Assembly (NCBI RefSeq): GCF_030035605.1
Contig: NZ_CP106736.1
Coordinates: 4,444,234 to 4,508,233, forward strand
Origin: Silvimonas soli
GTDB taxonomy: Bacteria; Pseudomonadota; Gammaproteobacteria; Burkholderiales; Chitinibacteraceae
DNA: 64,000 nucleotides
Direction: 5' to 3'
Positions 37,820 through 45,625 of this stretch are shown piece after piece (the first letter of the stretch is position 1; each line of letters starts with the position of its first letter). A model generated the notes under the pieces. That model was not told the origin of the DNA and did not search any database. It was given only the letters and a program-made list of their open reading frames with translations. Both the position numbers and the translations under genes were made by a program.

Positions 37820-38005
37820 TCACTTCTTCGGTTCAGGCTCAGGCTTCTGATCTTGGGGTTGAGAAGCGGTCATTTTCTGGCTGGCCGGTATGCTGGCTTT
37901 ATGATGCTTGGTGCTGTGGGCCTTGGGCGCAGAAGCATCTGCGGCAAAACCGCTGCCGGAGAACGCGATTGCAGCGACTGCCAAAATTGCGGTTACGAGT
38001 TTCAT
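37820..38005 (-). CDS. Small secreted Ala/Lys/Pro-rich protein (acid-shock-like)
   Basis: A 61-aa exported protein: signal peptide MKLVTAILAVAAIAFSGSGFA then a low-complexity mature part rich in Lys, His, Ser, Gln and Pro (HSTKHHKASIP..QPQDQKPEPEPKK). This resembles the acid-shock protein Asr in design (signal plus Lys/His-rich tail), not in clear homology. AGGAGAAAAG precedes the ATG. Probably a stress-induced periplasmic protein, by analogy only. Confidence 0.65.
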   Translation of the reverse strand: MKLVTAILAVAAIAFSGSGFAADASAPKAHSTKHHKASIPASQKMTASQPQDQKPEPEPKK

Positions 38006-38437
38006 GATCTTTTCTCCTGGTTAAGCAAGATGGATCGCCTTTCGTACAACTGGAGTGTTTATCTTCAGGCGATTGGCAATTCCCGCACACGAGCGGCGGC
38101 GCAGGATATGAGGCTATTCTGCGCGTCCGCGGCAAATCCCCCTGTCGGCGCCTTGCATTAATTGATGTAGGCAATTCGGCAAATCTTCGACAGTAAATAA
38201 GGGATTTAATAGGAGATTTAATCGGGCAATTGATTGACTACCAAACAGCTGATGGAGAAAGCATGTCGCCGGGAGGCGGGCGCCCATTGAGGGTCAAGCG
38301 TATTGCAGCGGCACTGTGGCGTAACACCATCGAGTCATTGCCCCGATACACCCATCGTTAGCCCCAATATATTGGCGCTTCTCAGTGAGGCCGAAACAAG
38401 CCAGTTCAGCGTTGGCCAGTCCCGGTTGAACGAGATG
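38006..38437. other. Intergenic region with no recognised gene
   Basis: About 430 bases between two leftward genes. Short frames on the minus strand near 38100 lack support. An AT-rich segment at 38165-38240 may be a promoter. Confidence 0.45.
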
Positions 38438-38833
38438 TCAGGCTCTTTGTGGTAGTTCAGCGCTGAACTTGAATACCAGATAAATCATGAGTAATGCGCT
38501 AACTAGAACGCCAACCGACGCAATGCCAAGAATTGGCCCAAGAACGGCTTCCGGAAGCACACCACCATAAAGCAGCAGAAGGCCTGTGAACATCGAAATT
38601 GCAGCAATCTGGTGCAATACAAATTGCGCCTGGGAAATACGCCGATCAGGTTGATGCAACCAAAGCTTGTGGATAATCCCATAAATAAAAGACAGAACGA
38701 AACCGACCAAAAGAATATGAGCATGGGCGACAAACTGGGAATGGTTCTGCGACGCACCCATGTAAATCCCAATGCACATGCCAAACGCTACATACGCCAA
38801 CGAACAGATTAGATATTTCTTATCAAAATTCAT
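38438..38833 (-). CDS. Four-helix membrane protein with cytochrome-oxidase-I-like histidine motif
   Basis: A 131-aa protein with four predicted transmembrane helices. Its stretch SQFVAHAHILLVGFVLSFIYGIIHKLWL recalls the helix of heme-copper oxidase subunit I that holds heme ligands, and a further His lies in FVLHQIAA. Small proteins of this kind are widespread in proteobacteria and uncharacterised. Haem binding is conceivable but unproven. It is the last clearly chromosomal gene before the prophage region. Confidence 0.65.
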   Translation of the reverse strand: MNFDKKYLICSLAYVAFGMCIGIYMGASQNHSQFVAHAHILLVGFVLSFIYGIIHKLWLHQPDRRISQAQFVLHQIAAISMFTGLLLLYGGVLPEAVLGPILGIASVGVLVSALLMIYLVFKFSAELPQRA

Positions 38834-39213
38834 GGTATCTCCAGCTACTTAAAGAACAAGGTCGGGTGTAATTCCGGAGTATTAACGTGGCGGTAAAGCC
38901 ATCTGTAAAGCTAAGCATTTCGTCTGGGGAAAACAACTTTTCAATTCAGTGAGGGTTCAGTTTCGGACAAGTGGATGGTGACCGGGCCAGTAACGTGGTC
39001 TGCGGCGTGACAAGCCGCTAAACCGGCGAGGGCAGTAGGGCGCATGTTTGCTGCTGTTAACGGCATGCACTGGTGTTCCTGTTGCTGTGGAGCGGGTGAT
39101 TAGTCCGGACAACGACTCAATGAGGCATATAGCTCATTGGTATGGAGTCGATTTCGCGTCGCATGAGGGCTATCAATAATTGCTTTGATCTGTCTTTGCG
39201 AGGGGATCGCTTC
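38834..39213. other. Boundary region between chromosome and prophage remnants
   Basis: No gene supported. The left boundary of the corticovirus-like remnant must lie here or just before, but I see no att-like repeat to fix it. The 39142-39213 stretch is open in frame with the ATPase but lacks a ribosome site. Confidence 0.4.
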
Positions 39214-39883
39214 ATGCTCTTTGTCGCATCTAGACACCGTGAGAATACACCCGTAGCCAAGGGGTCGGCAGCGCCTCAAGTCGGCAGCGCCAACAAGGCC
39301 GATATTCGCGCCATATTGGGCGCGTCTGGCTCGGGCAAAACCACCTACGTGATGCAGCAACTACGCCAGGACAAACCCGACCGGCTGCTGATTTGGGATA
39401 CAAAAGGGGAGTTCAGTCAGGAGGGCTACGCCACGGCGGTGCGGTCGATTTCCGAACTGGTCGCCGCCGTGCGCAAATCCGAAAAGTGGAAACTGGCGCT
39501 AATCCCCTACGGCACGCCAGCGGAGCGGCGCAAGCTGTTCGACATGTTCGCCGCACTGGCGTTTGCGGCAGGGCGTTGTACGGTGGTGGCGGAAGTAATT
39601 TCAGGCGTAGCGGTGGGCGGAAAAATCAACGCCCCCGGTTGGCAGGGGGGGGCGCACGTTTGGCCTGACTGTCTACGCCTTGTCGCAACGGCCCGCACTC
39701 ATGGACAAGGAAACATTGGGCAATGCGTCCGTCATCCGCTGCGGGCGGCTGGCATGGAAGGCCGATGCCAAAATCATGGCTGATTGCCTCTTTGTCGATC
39801 AAACCGCTCTATTGTTGCTTGCTGATATGGAATACCTTCAGCGCGAGCGCGGAGAAACTTCACGGGGAAAGCTACATTTCTAG
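39214..39883 (+). pseudogene. PM2-like packaging ATPase, disrupted by a one-base frameshift
   Basis: Starting at MLFVASRH (GAGGGG upstream), the first frame has Walker A ILGASGSGKTTYV and LLIWDTKGEF, then loses sense after a run of eight Gs (39645-39652). Removing one G restores a 222-aa protein continuing GGRTFGLTVYALSQRPALMDKETLGNAS to a stop at 39883. Size and motifs match genome-packaging ATPases of PM2-like (corticovirus) and other membrane-containing double-jelly-roll phages. The error may be real decay, slippage or a sequencing artefact. The capsid remnant at 40860 supports the phage identity. Confidence 0.65.
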
Positions 39884-39885
39884 TT

Positions 39886-40521
39886 TTATTCAGCCGGGTC
39901 AAGTGGCTGCGCAGGCTGCGGTGCTGGCTCGATTTGAGTCCCGGGGGGCAATCCGGCTAATGCCGCAATATTGACATTTAAGACAGCATTGCCTGCAAGA
40001 AGATCACGAAGCGCCTTGCGGACATTGTTGTTGTCTGCGCTTTCCTCGTCATGCGCCCTTGGGTAGTACGCTCCCTTTTTTAGTAAGGCACGGTCAAAAT
40101 CGTAACCGACATCGATAGCCATTTTGTGCAGCATATTAATGAATAGCTCTCCACCTTCCGAGGTCCATGCGGTGCCAACGGCATCAGATGGATTCGGCCC
40201 AAGGTCTTTACCCAGATGCTCAAGATATTCGTGCCATGTATTTAATACATCTTGCTCAGTCTTGCTTCTGCGTAGCGAATTAAAGCGAATGGGGCCATGA
40301 AACACAATGTCGATAAGATTGAGTGCGCGTACGTGCTCGGCAGTGACACGCGCTGGAATCGGTCTGGTCGCCATTAACCGGGTAAAAAGCTCTACCTTCA
40401 AATCTCTGGCTTTGCGCAATCCTTCAACCAGCTTCTGCGCCTGAACGGCTAAAATCGGCCCGAGGCAAGTGGAAATCACCACTGCCCAATCTTTTACTTC
40501 TACCCCTAAAAATGTACCCAT
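39886..40521 (-). CDS. DUF6680-like membrane-anchored protein
   Basis: About 211 aa. An N-terminal hydrophobic helix (WAVVISTCLGPILAVQAQKLVE) is followed by KARDLKVELFTRLMATRPIPARVTAEHVRALNLIDIVFHG, a helical domain that I associate with DUF6680, and a Pro-rich C-terminus. It lies on the opposite strand inside the phage remnant and ends two bases from the ATPase pseudogene. That placement fits a late-acquired accessory gene. Function unknown; a defence role would be speculative. The start has AGGTGGGG upstream; a GTG two codons earlier is possible. Confidence 0.65.
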   Translation of the reverse strand: MGTFLGVEVKDWAVVISTCLGPILAVQAQKLVEGLRKARDLKVELFTRLMATRPIPARVTAEHVRALNLIDIVFHGPIRFNSLRRSKTEQDVLNTWHEYLEHLGKDLGPNPSDAVGTAWTSEGGELFINMLHKMAIDVGYDFDRALLKKGAYYPRAHDEESADNNNVRKALRDLLAGNAVLNVNIAALAGLPPGTQIEPAPQPAQPLDPAE

Positions 40522-40630
40522 TGCCACCCCACCTTATTTCGGATTTGATTTTCCACGCCCAATGACGCATTCCGATGGGCGGCATGGGGCATATTAGACG
40601 GGTTAATGGTGCCCCACCAATACCTATATG

Positions 40631-40657
40631 ACGCCCCTTTGCGGGGCGTTTTATTTT
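40631..40657 (+). terminator. Plus-strand terminator without an intact upstream gene
   Basis: ACGCCCC-TTTG-(C)GGGGCGT stem then TTTTATTTT. The nearest plus-strand gene ends 750 bases earlier, so it may be the old terminator of a lost phage gene or of a small transcript. Confidence 0.7.
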
Positions 40658-40721
40658 GGCCGATTCTCCGGGCTTGCAAGTTGTGTTTACACATCAACCA
40701 AGCCCCAAGGAGGGGTCAAAC

Positions 40722-40817
40722 ATGAATTCCTATCTTAAAACCGCACTGGTCGCGATTGTTGCCATTGCCGTTGTTGTCCGCGTTGAACCGCTGAAAAAGA
40801 TTGTTATCGGCTCCTGA
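40722..40817 (+). CDS. 31-aa single-pass phage membrane protein
   Basis: A short gene with a very strong ribosome site (AAGGAGG, seven bases before ATG). The product has one transmembrane helix (LKTALVAIVAIAVVV) and a basic C-terminal tail (RVEPLKKIVIGS). PM2-like phages carry several tiny proteins in their internal membrane, and the position 40 bases before the capsid gene fits one of these. Identity with a specific PM2 protein is not claimed. Confidence 0.65.
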   Translation: MNSYLKTALVAIVAIAVVVRVEPLKKIVIGS

Positions 40818-40859
40818 GCCGGTTTCGCCTTTTCTGCCAACAACAAAGGATAAACAACA

Positions 40860-41393
40860 ATGGGCATGCTCAAGAAACAACTGAGCTTTATGAACGTGGC
40901 AGCAGGGGTAACGGCGACCGTTAACCTGCCACTCGGGCCGACCTACGAACGCTGGGTATTCCAGTTGGGTGGCACCACGTTTACCAAGGCGCACATGACA
41001 GACATCCGCTTGCGGGTGAATGGTCGTGTGATTCACCAGTGTTCGGCGGTTGACCTGGATGCCATGAACGCATTTACGGGCATGGTGACAGACCTGAATT
41101 TGCTGACGCTGGACCTGACCGAAATCTTTGCACGTGATGCAACCGGCCAGAAAATCGGCGCGCTTTCCACTGCTACGGGGATGTCCGCTGTCGTGCTGGA
41201 AATCGATATCGCCGGCGGTTCCATGCCGAAATGCCTCTGGATCAAGCCGGCCCACATGACGGCGCTGAAATTGAAGTTTTGTTTCATGAACAAAACCGGG
41301 GAAGAGAATACTTACCTTACAATGCGGTGGTATTTCACTTTACATAAATGTATTTATATAAAACTCGGGAAGAGATGTGCGGTTGATTGCTAA
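40860..41393 (+). pseudogene. Truncated P2-like major capsid protein of a corticovirus-type prophage
   Basis: A 177-aa frame. The first ~158 residues are phage-derived. MNVAAGVTATVNLPLGPTYERWVFQLGG..HMTDIRLRVNGRVIHQCSAVDLDAMNAFTG resembles the N-terminal jelly-roll domain of PM2 capsid protein P2 (269 aa). The second domain is missing. The frame runs into the dif-like site at 41337, and its last 18 residues (from TLHKC) are encoded by inovirus A. AAAGGA precedes the ATG. The gene was cut by Xer-mediated integration; the rest may lie beyond the right end of the array. Confidence 0.7.
41337..41364. other. Left Xer/dif-like attachment site of the inovirus array
   Basis: ACTTTACATAA-ATGTAT-TTATATAAAAC. 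The first 11 bases match the E. coli dif XerD arm (complement ATTTAACATAA) in 9 of 11 positions. The central six and XerC-side arm are more divergent. The same arm recurs at 48212 and, with one change, at 56104 and 63996. Confidence 0.65.
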
Positions 41394-41737
41394 AAACCAA
41401 TTCAAAAACCGGAATTGGAATTGGGGCGGTTTATGGGGGTTTACTTCACCCATGAAGTAAAGTGCGGGTGTTACTAATAACCCGCACATGAGGCCGGGGC
41501 GCATGCGCGCCACCGGCAGGGCGAAGTCAAAAACCACCCCTCCGGCGGGGGACCACAGGTCCCCCTCACTCGCTTCACTCGTCCGGATCGCCCCCTTGGG
41601 GAGGATGAAACTCTCCCCCGGCAAAGCCGGTTCCCCCTCTGTATTCGGCTTGCAGTAAAGAACCGAAGCTTTCCCCGTGTTGTAAGCGTCGCTGAAAGTT
41701 TATGCCGATATGATAGACGGCCTATTTATCGTCACAA
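41394..41737. other. Inovirus A intergenic region: candidate replication origin and packaging signal
   Basis: No gene, but a cluster of strong hairpins: TTTACTTCA/TGAAGTAAA (41440-41461), GTGCGGGT/ACCCGCAC (41462-41487), GGGGGACC/GGTCCCCC (41547-41565) and CCGGC/GCCGG near 41620. Filamentous phages keep their rolling-circle origins and packaging hairpin in such a non-coding region. Which hairpin does what cannot be read directly. Confidence 0.55.
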
Positions 41738-41784
41738 TGACGTTAATTGTTTTGTTATAATAACGTCACTGTTACGTTAATTGG
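41738..41784 (+). promoter_or_regulatory. ACGTTA/TAACGT operator repeats before the CopB-like gene of phage A
   Basis: TGACGTTAATTG (41738-41749), TAACGTCACT (41761-41770) and TTACGTTAATTGG (41772-41784) form two direct and one inverted copy of the same core, ending nine bases before the ATG. This is the layout of an autoregulated operator. Confidence 0.6.
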
Positions 41785-41792
41785 TAATCGCC

Positions 41793-42071
41793 ATGGCCAA
41801 GCAAACTGAAGACACGAAAACTCTTGAATTGATCGAGACGCCAAAACGGCGTGGTCGGCCCGTGACGGGCAAGGCCAAAAGCAGTGCAGAACGCATGCAG
41901 CTATTGAGGTACAGGCAGAAAAGAGATGGGGTAAAAACGCTGAATTTTTCAACAAGAGAATTGGCTTTAATATCTGAATCTCTACAGCACTTACATTCAG
42001 GAATTGATTGCGTGGAAAGCTGGAAACCGGAGCTGGTGGGATTAATTGAAAAGCTGAAGGCGGCGAATTAG
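41793..42071 (+). CDS. CopB/RepB-like regulator of inovirus A
   Basis: A 92-aa protein with the core KRRGRPVTGKAKSSAERMQLLRYRQKRDGVKTLNFSTRELALISESLQ. This is the same arrangement as the chromosomal regulator at 5251 and plasmid CopB-type repressors (basic GRP..AER segment, then ribbon-helix-helix). It probably limits phage gene expression or copy number by binding the ACGTTA repeats just upstream. It is convergent with the 97-aa gene, overlapping its stop by four bases. Confidence 0.7.
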   Translation: MAKQTEDTKTLELIETPKRRGRPVTGKAKSSAERMQLLRYRQKRDGVKTLNFSTRELALISESLQHLHSGIDCVESWKPELVGLIEKLKAAN

Positions 42072-42358
42072 ACCTTGCCAAGGTCGGCCAATAGTGCCAT
42101 GACGCTGAAAATGGATTCATAAGGGAGGCCACGACTGTAAAGAGCGTGGCCTTCTTTTTTCGCCCTGGCGACCTTGTAGCGGACGTAGAAGTTTTTCACG
42201 TAGTCAGCGCGCAGGGAAAAGCGGACGTGTGGCCCGATGTTCGCAATGATCAGGAGCCACAGATCCACTTCATCATCAGACACGGCGCACACCTCTTCCG
42301 GGGTCACGCCATGCATCCAGTCAGCAAAAGGGCGGTGCAGGTACTTCGAGACTTGCAT
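42068..42358 (-). CDS. Inovirus A hypothetical protein downstream of Zot
   Basis: A 96-aa soluble protein (MQVSKYLHRPFADWMHGVTPEEVCAVSDDEVDLWLLIIANIGPHVRF..) with no recognised family. It follows the lipoprotein gene by five bases and ends the leftward structural operon. GGAG lies about 14 bases before the ATG; a GTG five codons upstream is an alternative start. Probably an accessory or regulatory phage gene. Confidence 0.55.
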   Translation of the reverse strand: MQVSKYLHRPFADWMHGVTPEEVCAVSDDEVDLWLLIIANIGPHVRFSLRADYVKNFYVRYKVARAKKEGHALYSRGLPYESIFSVMALLADLGKV

Positions 42359-42363
42359 GAACG

Positions 42364-42534
42364 CTACGCACACTCCAGAAGATCATGGGTGTACGTGCAA
42401 TTGAACCAGTCCACGTAGGCAGAGTGCCGCGCCAGACCGTCGTAGTGCGTTGTTGTGGCGCACCCACCAAGGCAGCACAACAACGCCACAGCGGCGAAGC
42501 GGAAAAGAGTAGAGAAGCCGATCATGACTTTCAT
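42364..42534 (-). CDS. Small phage lipoprotein (inovirus A)
   Basis: A 56-aa protein with a signal sequence and lipobox CLGGC (Cys ~25) followed by ATTTHYDGLARHSAYVDWFNCTYTHDLLECA. It starts two bases after Zot stops. Phage B encodes a similar 46-aa lipoprotein (LLAGCATDS..) in another position. A lipoprotein is therefore a shared, uncharacterised component of both phages, possibly acting at the outer membrane during extrusion or in exclusion. Confidence 0.65.
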   Translation of the reverse strand: MKVMIGFSTLFRFAAVALLCCLGGCATTTHYDGLARHSAYVDWFNCTYTHDLLECA

Positions 42535-42535
42535 C

Positions 42536-43375
42536 TCACACCCCGGCCCGGTGGGGCCGGGGTGTGCTCTTCCAGTCACGACTGGCGAAGTCGTAGGAGT
42601 AACCGGATACGGCGCAGAAGGCCTTGATGTACAGCCATAGCGGAAAGCGCCACAACATCGACAGCGGCGACAGGCGCGGAGGCAGATAGCGTCCGTGGGT
42701 GTGCCAGGGCGAAAGCAGCGTATGCGCACCGTGCGGATAATCGGGGTCGAAAATCTGTTTGGTGTCGTAGGCCTTGTAGAGTGAGCCGCCAGAACAAAAC
42801 CAGCGATCAACCGAGACCGGGCGTGCCGATCTGCCCATGGTCACACGTGCCGTGTGAACTTTGGGCAGAGGTAGAAAACGCTTGCCGGTGATCATGCGAT
42901 ACAGCGGCGAGACGAAGGGCACCGACACCTTGTCCAGGCGAAAGCATTCGGCGTGGAACTCGCAGAGCGCTTCGCGAATCTGGTTATCCAGCATGCCGAC
43001 GTGTTGCACGAGGAAAAATACGTCCCAGCCCTTTTTACGGGCATGCACGAACCAGCGGATCAATTCCTTGCGACCGGGATCATTGAAGCTGCGGGCGTTC
43101 ATCCAGACGGCCAGCTCGTCGAGAATGAGCGCGCCGTTCTTGCTCTCGTCATAGCTGGTGTTGCCGTTGCCGATCACATCGAGATCAGCGGCCGTTGGCA
43201 GGTCAGGAACACGGCTGTAAGTGGCCTTGCTGCGTTTGTTGCCGGTCAGATGGCACAGGTCGATATCGAAGTTGCCAGCGATACGGCGGCCCTCTCTGGC
43301 GTACTCAGCGAGCTGCTTGACGGTCATGAGTGACTTGCCGGAGCCCAGCGTGCCTGTGACGACATAAATGCTCAT
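42536..43375 (-). CDS. Zot-like assembly ATPase pI (inovirus A)
   Basis: A 279-aa morphogenesis protein. Walker A is VTGTLGSGKSLM at residues ~6-17, and Walker B is GALILDELAVWMNA. VHARKKGWDVFFLVQHVGMLDNQIREALCEFHAECFRL is typical of the Zot domain. A hydrophobic stretch (FPLWLYIKAFCAV) is near the C-terminus. In filamentous phages pI uses ATP to drive extrusion through the inner membrane. The start is MSIYVVTG with GGGAG upstream, overlapping the pVI-like stop by four bases. Confidence 0.88.
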   Translation of the reverse strand: MSIYVVTGTLGSGKSLMTVKQLAEYAREGRRIAGNFDIDLCHLTGNKRSKATYSRVPDLPTAADLDVIGNGNTSYDESKNGALILDELAVWMNARSFNDPGRKELIRWFVHARKKGWDVFFLVQHVGMLDNQIREALCEFHAECFRLDKVSVPFVSPLYRMITGKRFLPLPKVHTARVTMGRSARPVSVDRWFCSGGSLYKAYDTKQIFDPDYPHGAHTLLSPWHTHGRYLPPRLSPLSMLWRFPLWLYIKAFCAVSGYSYDFASRDWKSTPRPHRAGV

Positions 43376-43698
43376 GTGATGTTCTCCCAAGTGAAGCGGG
43401 CCCACTGGATGACCTTGAGGCCAGCCCAGACAGAGGCATAAGCGGTAAGGCAGGCGGGCAGGTTGTCGGTAAAAATCATGTACGCGAAGCCTTGCCACAT
43501 GACGCCCGGCCAAGCCATGGACAGGCCATTGAGGGCGGCAGTGCACACAGCGTAAAACGTGCCCATAGCAGCAACGGCCAGAGAGATCACCAGTGCGGCA
43601 CGGGCAAGCTTGTGAGTGAAGAAGGTGAACAGCCAGGCTACGAAACCACTGAAAAACGTGCCCAGAAAGCCCATCACCACCGTCATGATTGCGCCCAT
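43372..43698 (-). CDS. pVI-like minor coat / membrane protein (inovirus A)
   Basis: A 108-aa protein with three predicted membrane helices (VMGFLGTFFSGFVAWLFTFFT, ARAALVISLAVAAMGTFYAV and a third near residue 80). Size and place between the adsorption protein and Zot match the DUF2523/DUF5455-type pVI analogues that cap the virion with pIII. GAGGAG overlaps the stop codon of the upstream gene, so translation is coupled. Confidence 0.8.
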   Translation of the reverse strand: MGAIMTVVMGFLGTFFSGFVAWLFTFFTHKLARAALVISLAVAAMGTFYAVCTAALNGLSMAWPGVMWQGFAYMIFTDNLPACLTAYASVWAGLKVIQWARFTWENIT

Positions 43699-43701
43699 GG
43701 C

Positions 43702-45186
43702 TTACTCCTCAGTCTTGGCCGAAGCCGTGTTGATGTTGAAGCCCCGGCCAAGCAGATAAATCCCAATTGCCGTAGCCACGTTCCAGAACCAGAAGAAAAA
43801 CACGCGAATTTTGTCGATCCACTGGCAAAGCGGAATTGATACGTTTTTATCAAGAATTGGCACCGTCGGATCGGTGCAAACAAAGGAAAACGACGTAAAC
43901 GGGCTCCAGGACAGAAAGGATGTCTGCGCAGCAGGTGTGCCGTCCGGGACAGGTGTTGGCGACGGCACTGGTGGAAACTGTGTAGCTGCAGGAAGCGTGA
44001 CCGGATCAGGTGTCGAGGTAGGGGTTGGGTCAGGGGCCGGTTTTGCATCAGCCGTGGTAGTCGAGCTGGTGGTCGTGCCAGTAACCGAATTGTTGGTATT
44101 GGTAATGTTGGTGGTGGTCGAATTAACATTGGTCGACGTGTTATTAACCGTTGACCCGGATGGGCTAGCAGTGGTTGTCGTTGAGCTAGTCGTGGTGCTG
44201 GTTGTCGTACTGCCGTCAGGGTTGGACGTCGTGGTAGAGGATGTCTGCTGAGGTGTACTGGTTTGAGTTGGTGTATTTACCGTAACGACCTGAGGTCGAC
44301 TTGATTGAGCAACATTCGTATCGGGCGAGGCGGCGGACGCATCATTGAACGCCTTGCTCCAAGTGGGGACCGTTTGATCAGCATTCAAAGACTGATTTAG
44401 TGCATTCTGAAAATCGGATGTTTGTGCGGGTGCATATCCCGGATTGACCACGGTACACATTGGCCATCCACCAGTAAGACCATTCGGGGTTGAGCCTGCA
44501 GGGCAAACCGTTTTAGATGATGAGCCCTGCCTATTGCCTGTGCCACCCTGGCCACTGGCATCACGATAAGAAACGAAAATGGCAACGGCCTGATATGAAT
44601 ATGTGCAATTACCAGGCGTGTAAACATAGCCATCGTTTGCACTATTAAGCACCGCAGCAACAGCGCCTGCAGCACTAGCACAGTCAGTGTAAGAACTACC
44701 TTGCGTGACCGAATAAGAAGCTGGAACCAAAGATGAGCCCTGCATCTCCCATGCTTGTGCATCGGCCATCCATTTCATGCCCTGATTGATCAACGCTTGC
44801 GTAACAAATTGCGAAACAATGCCACCAACAATGCCGGCCGGAGTAATGCGACCACTTTTTGCAGCACTGGCAAGTGAGGCGGCAATTTCAGCGCCCGTGA
44901 TACCTGTCTCAAGTGTCGCGTCAATAACAGCACCATTTGGCCAAGTTGCTGCTTGCTCTTCCGCCATCATCAGCGACGTACCAGCCGATGTAGGTGCAAC
45001 ACGCGACGGCGTTGTTTCGCTGCCCAGCACCTTATAGGTGGTGGACGGATTCATGCTGTAGTTGTATCCGCCAGTGGTACGTGTGACGTTTGTATGTGGC
45101 GGGTTTTTGATCAGCGAACCGGCAAACGAAAACGAGCAAGCAAACACCACGAAACAAGCAAATAAAGCGGGCGCAATCCTACACAT
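43702..45186 (-). CDS. TspB-like adsorption protein (pIII analogue) of inovirus A
   Basis: A 494-aa secreted, membrane-anchored protein. It has a signal peptide ending SFA-GSLIK and an N-terminal domain including a possible membrane-active segment (ITPAGIVGGIVSQFVTQALI). A Cys-containing domain (~160-260) follows, then a long Ser/Thr/Asn linker (~300-385), a Pro/Thr stretch and a C-terminal helix (IRVFFFWFWNVATAIGIYLL) with a short cytoplasmic tail. This layout matches TspB of the meningococcal MDA phage and pIII-like receptor-binding proteins. The host receptor is unknown. Confidence 0.82.
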   Translation of the reverse strand: MCRIAPALFACFVVFACSFSFAGSLIKNPPHTNVTRTTGGYNYSMNPSTTYKVLGSETTPSRVAPTSAGTSLMMAEEQAATWPNGAVIDATLETGITGAEIAASLASAAKSGRITPAGIVGGIVSQFVTQALINQGMKWMADAQAWEMQGSSLVPASYSVTQGSSYTDCASAAGAVAAVLNSANDGYVYTPGNCTYSYQAVAIFVSYRDASGQGGTGNRQGSSSKTVCPAGSTPNGLTGGWPMCTVVNPGYAPAQTSDFQNALNQSLNADQTVPTWSKAFNDASAASPDTNVAQSSRPQVVTVNTPTQTSTPQQTSSTTTSNPDGSTTTSTTTSSTTTTASPSGSTVNNTSTNVNSTTTNITNTNNSVTGTTTSSTTTADAKPAPDPTPTSTPDPVTLPAATQFPPVPSPTPVPDGTPAAQTSFLSWSPFTSFSFVCTDPTVPILDKNVSIPLCQWIDKIRVFFFWFWNVATAIGIYLLGRGFNINTASAKTEE

Positions 45187-45213
45187 TATCTTTTTCCGTC
45201 ACTGTCACGATAA

Positions 45214-45236
45214 ATGAAAAGGGGGCCGAGGCCCCC
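45214..45236 (-). terminator. Terminator after the major coat gene (inovirus A)
   Basis: GGGGGC-CTCG-GCCCCC then TTTTCATTT on the minus strand, between the coat gene and the adsorption gene. Filamentous phages use a terminator here to keep coat protein expression far above that of downstream genes. Confidence 0.85.
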
Positions 45237-45262
45237 ACAGCGCAACCGGCGTGGGGCCGGTC

Positions 45263-45508
45263 TTAGATGCTGCCGATCAGCTTCTTGCCCCACTTCCAGA
45301 TCGCCATGGCACCGAGCGCCCCAATTGCGACCGGAACGACGGCGGATAGCATGGCAATGGCACCAGTGGCCACGTTGGTCATGCCGGTGGTAACGGCAGC
45401 AGTGATTGCCGTGTAATCGGTACCATCAGCGAATGCAGCCGGAGCGATAGCGCCAGCAGCAACAGCACCGAGGGCCAGAACGTAGGAAAGGTTTTTCTTG
45501 GTCAACAT
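45263..45508 (-). CDS. Major coat protein pVIII (inovirus A)
   Basis: An 81-aa precursor. The signal peptide MLTKKNLSYVLALGAVAAGAIAPAAFA ends at ~27. A mature ~54-aa subunit follows with an acidic start (DGTDYTAITAAV), a hydrophobic core (AIAMLSAVVPVAIGALGAMAIW) and a basic C-terminus (KWGKKLIGSI) that faces DNA. This is the standard pVIII design. AGGAG precedes ATG. The start chosen is MLTKKN; upstream codons are open but unrelated. Confidence 0.9.
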   Translation of the reverse strand: MLTKKNLSYVLALGAVAAGAIAPAAFADGTDYTAITAAVTTGMTNVATGAIAMLSAVVPVAIGALGAMAIWKWGKKLIGSI

Positions 45509-45519
45509 GCTCAAATCTC

Positions 45520-45624
45520 CTAAAGAATAAAAAACAGACGACGAACGTACTGCGCGAAAAAGCCCAGGGTGAAACCAGTGGCCCAAACCCCAAGCAACCA
45601 ACCGACCAACATTGCCGAACTCAT
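45520..45624 (-). CDS. Tiny inovirus A membrane protein 4 (34 aa)
   Basis: MSSAMLVGWLLGVWATGFTLGFFAQYVRRLFFIL: one transmembrane helix and a basic C-terminal end. Its ATG lies two bases after the stop of the preceding 44-aa gene, indicating coupling. Position just before the coat gene fits a pVII/pIX-type minor coat protein. Confidence 0.6.
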   Translation of the reverse strand: MSSAMLVGWLLGVWATGFTLGFFAQYVRRLFFIL

Positions 45625-45625
45625 G

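Noticed and set aside
39680..39883. Independent 67-aa gene starting MSQRPALMDKE
   Set aside because: It is the continuation of the ATPase in the frame restored by removing one G, and has no start signal of its own.
44040..44260. Low-complexity repeat tract in phage A
   Set aside because: It encodes the Ser/Thr/Asn linker of the TspB-like protein; not an independent repeat element.
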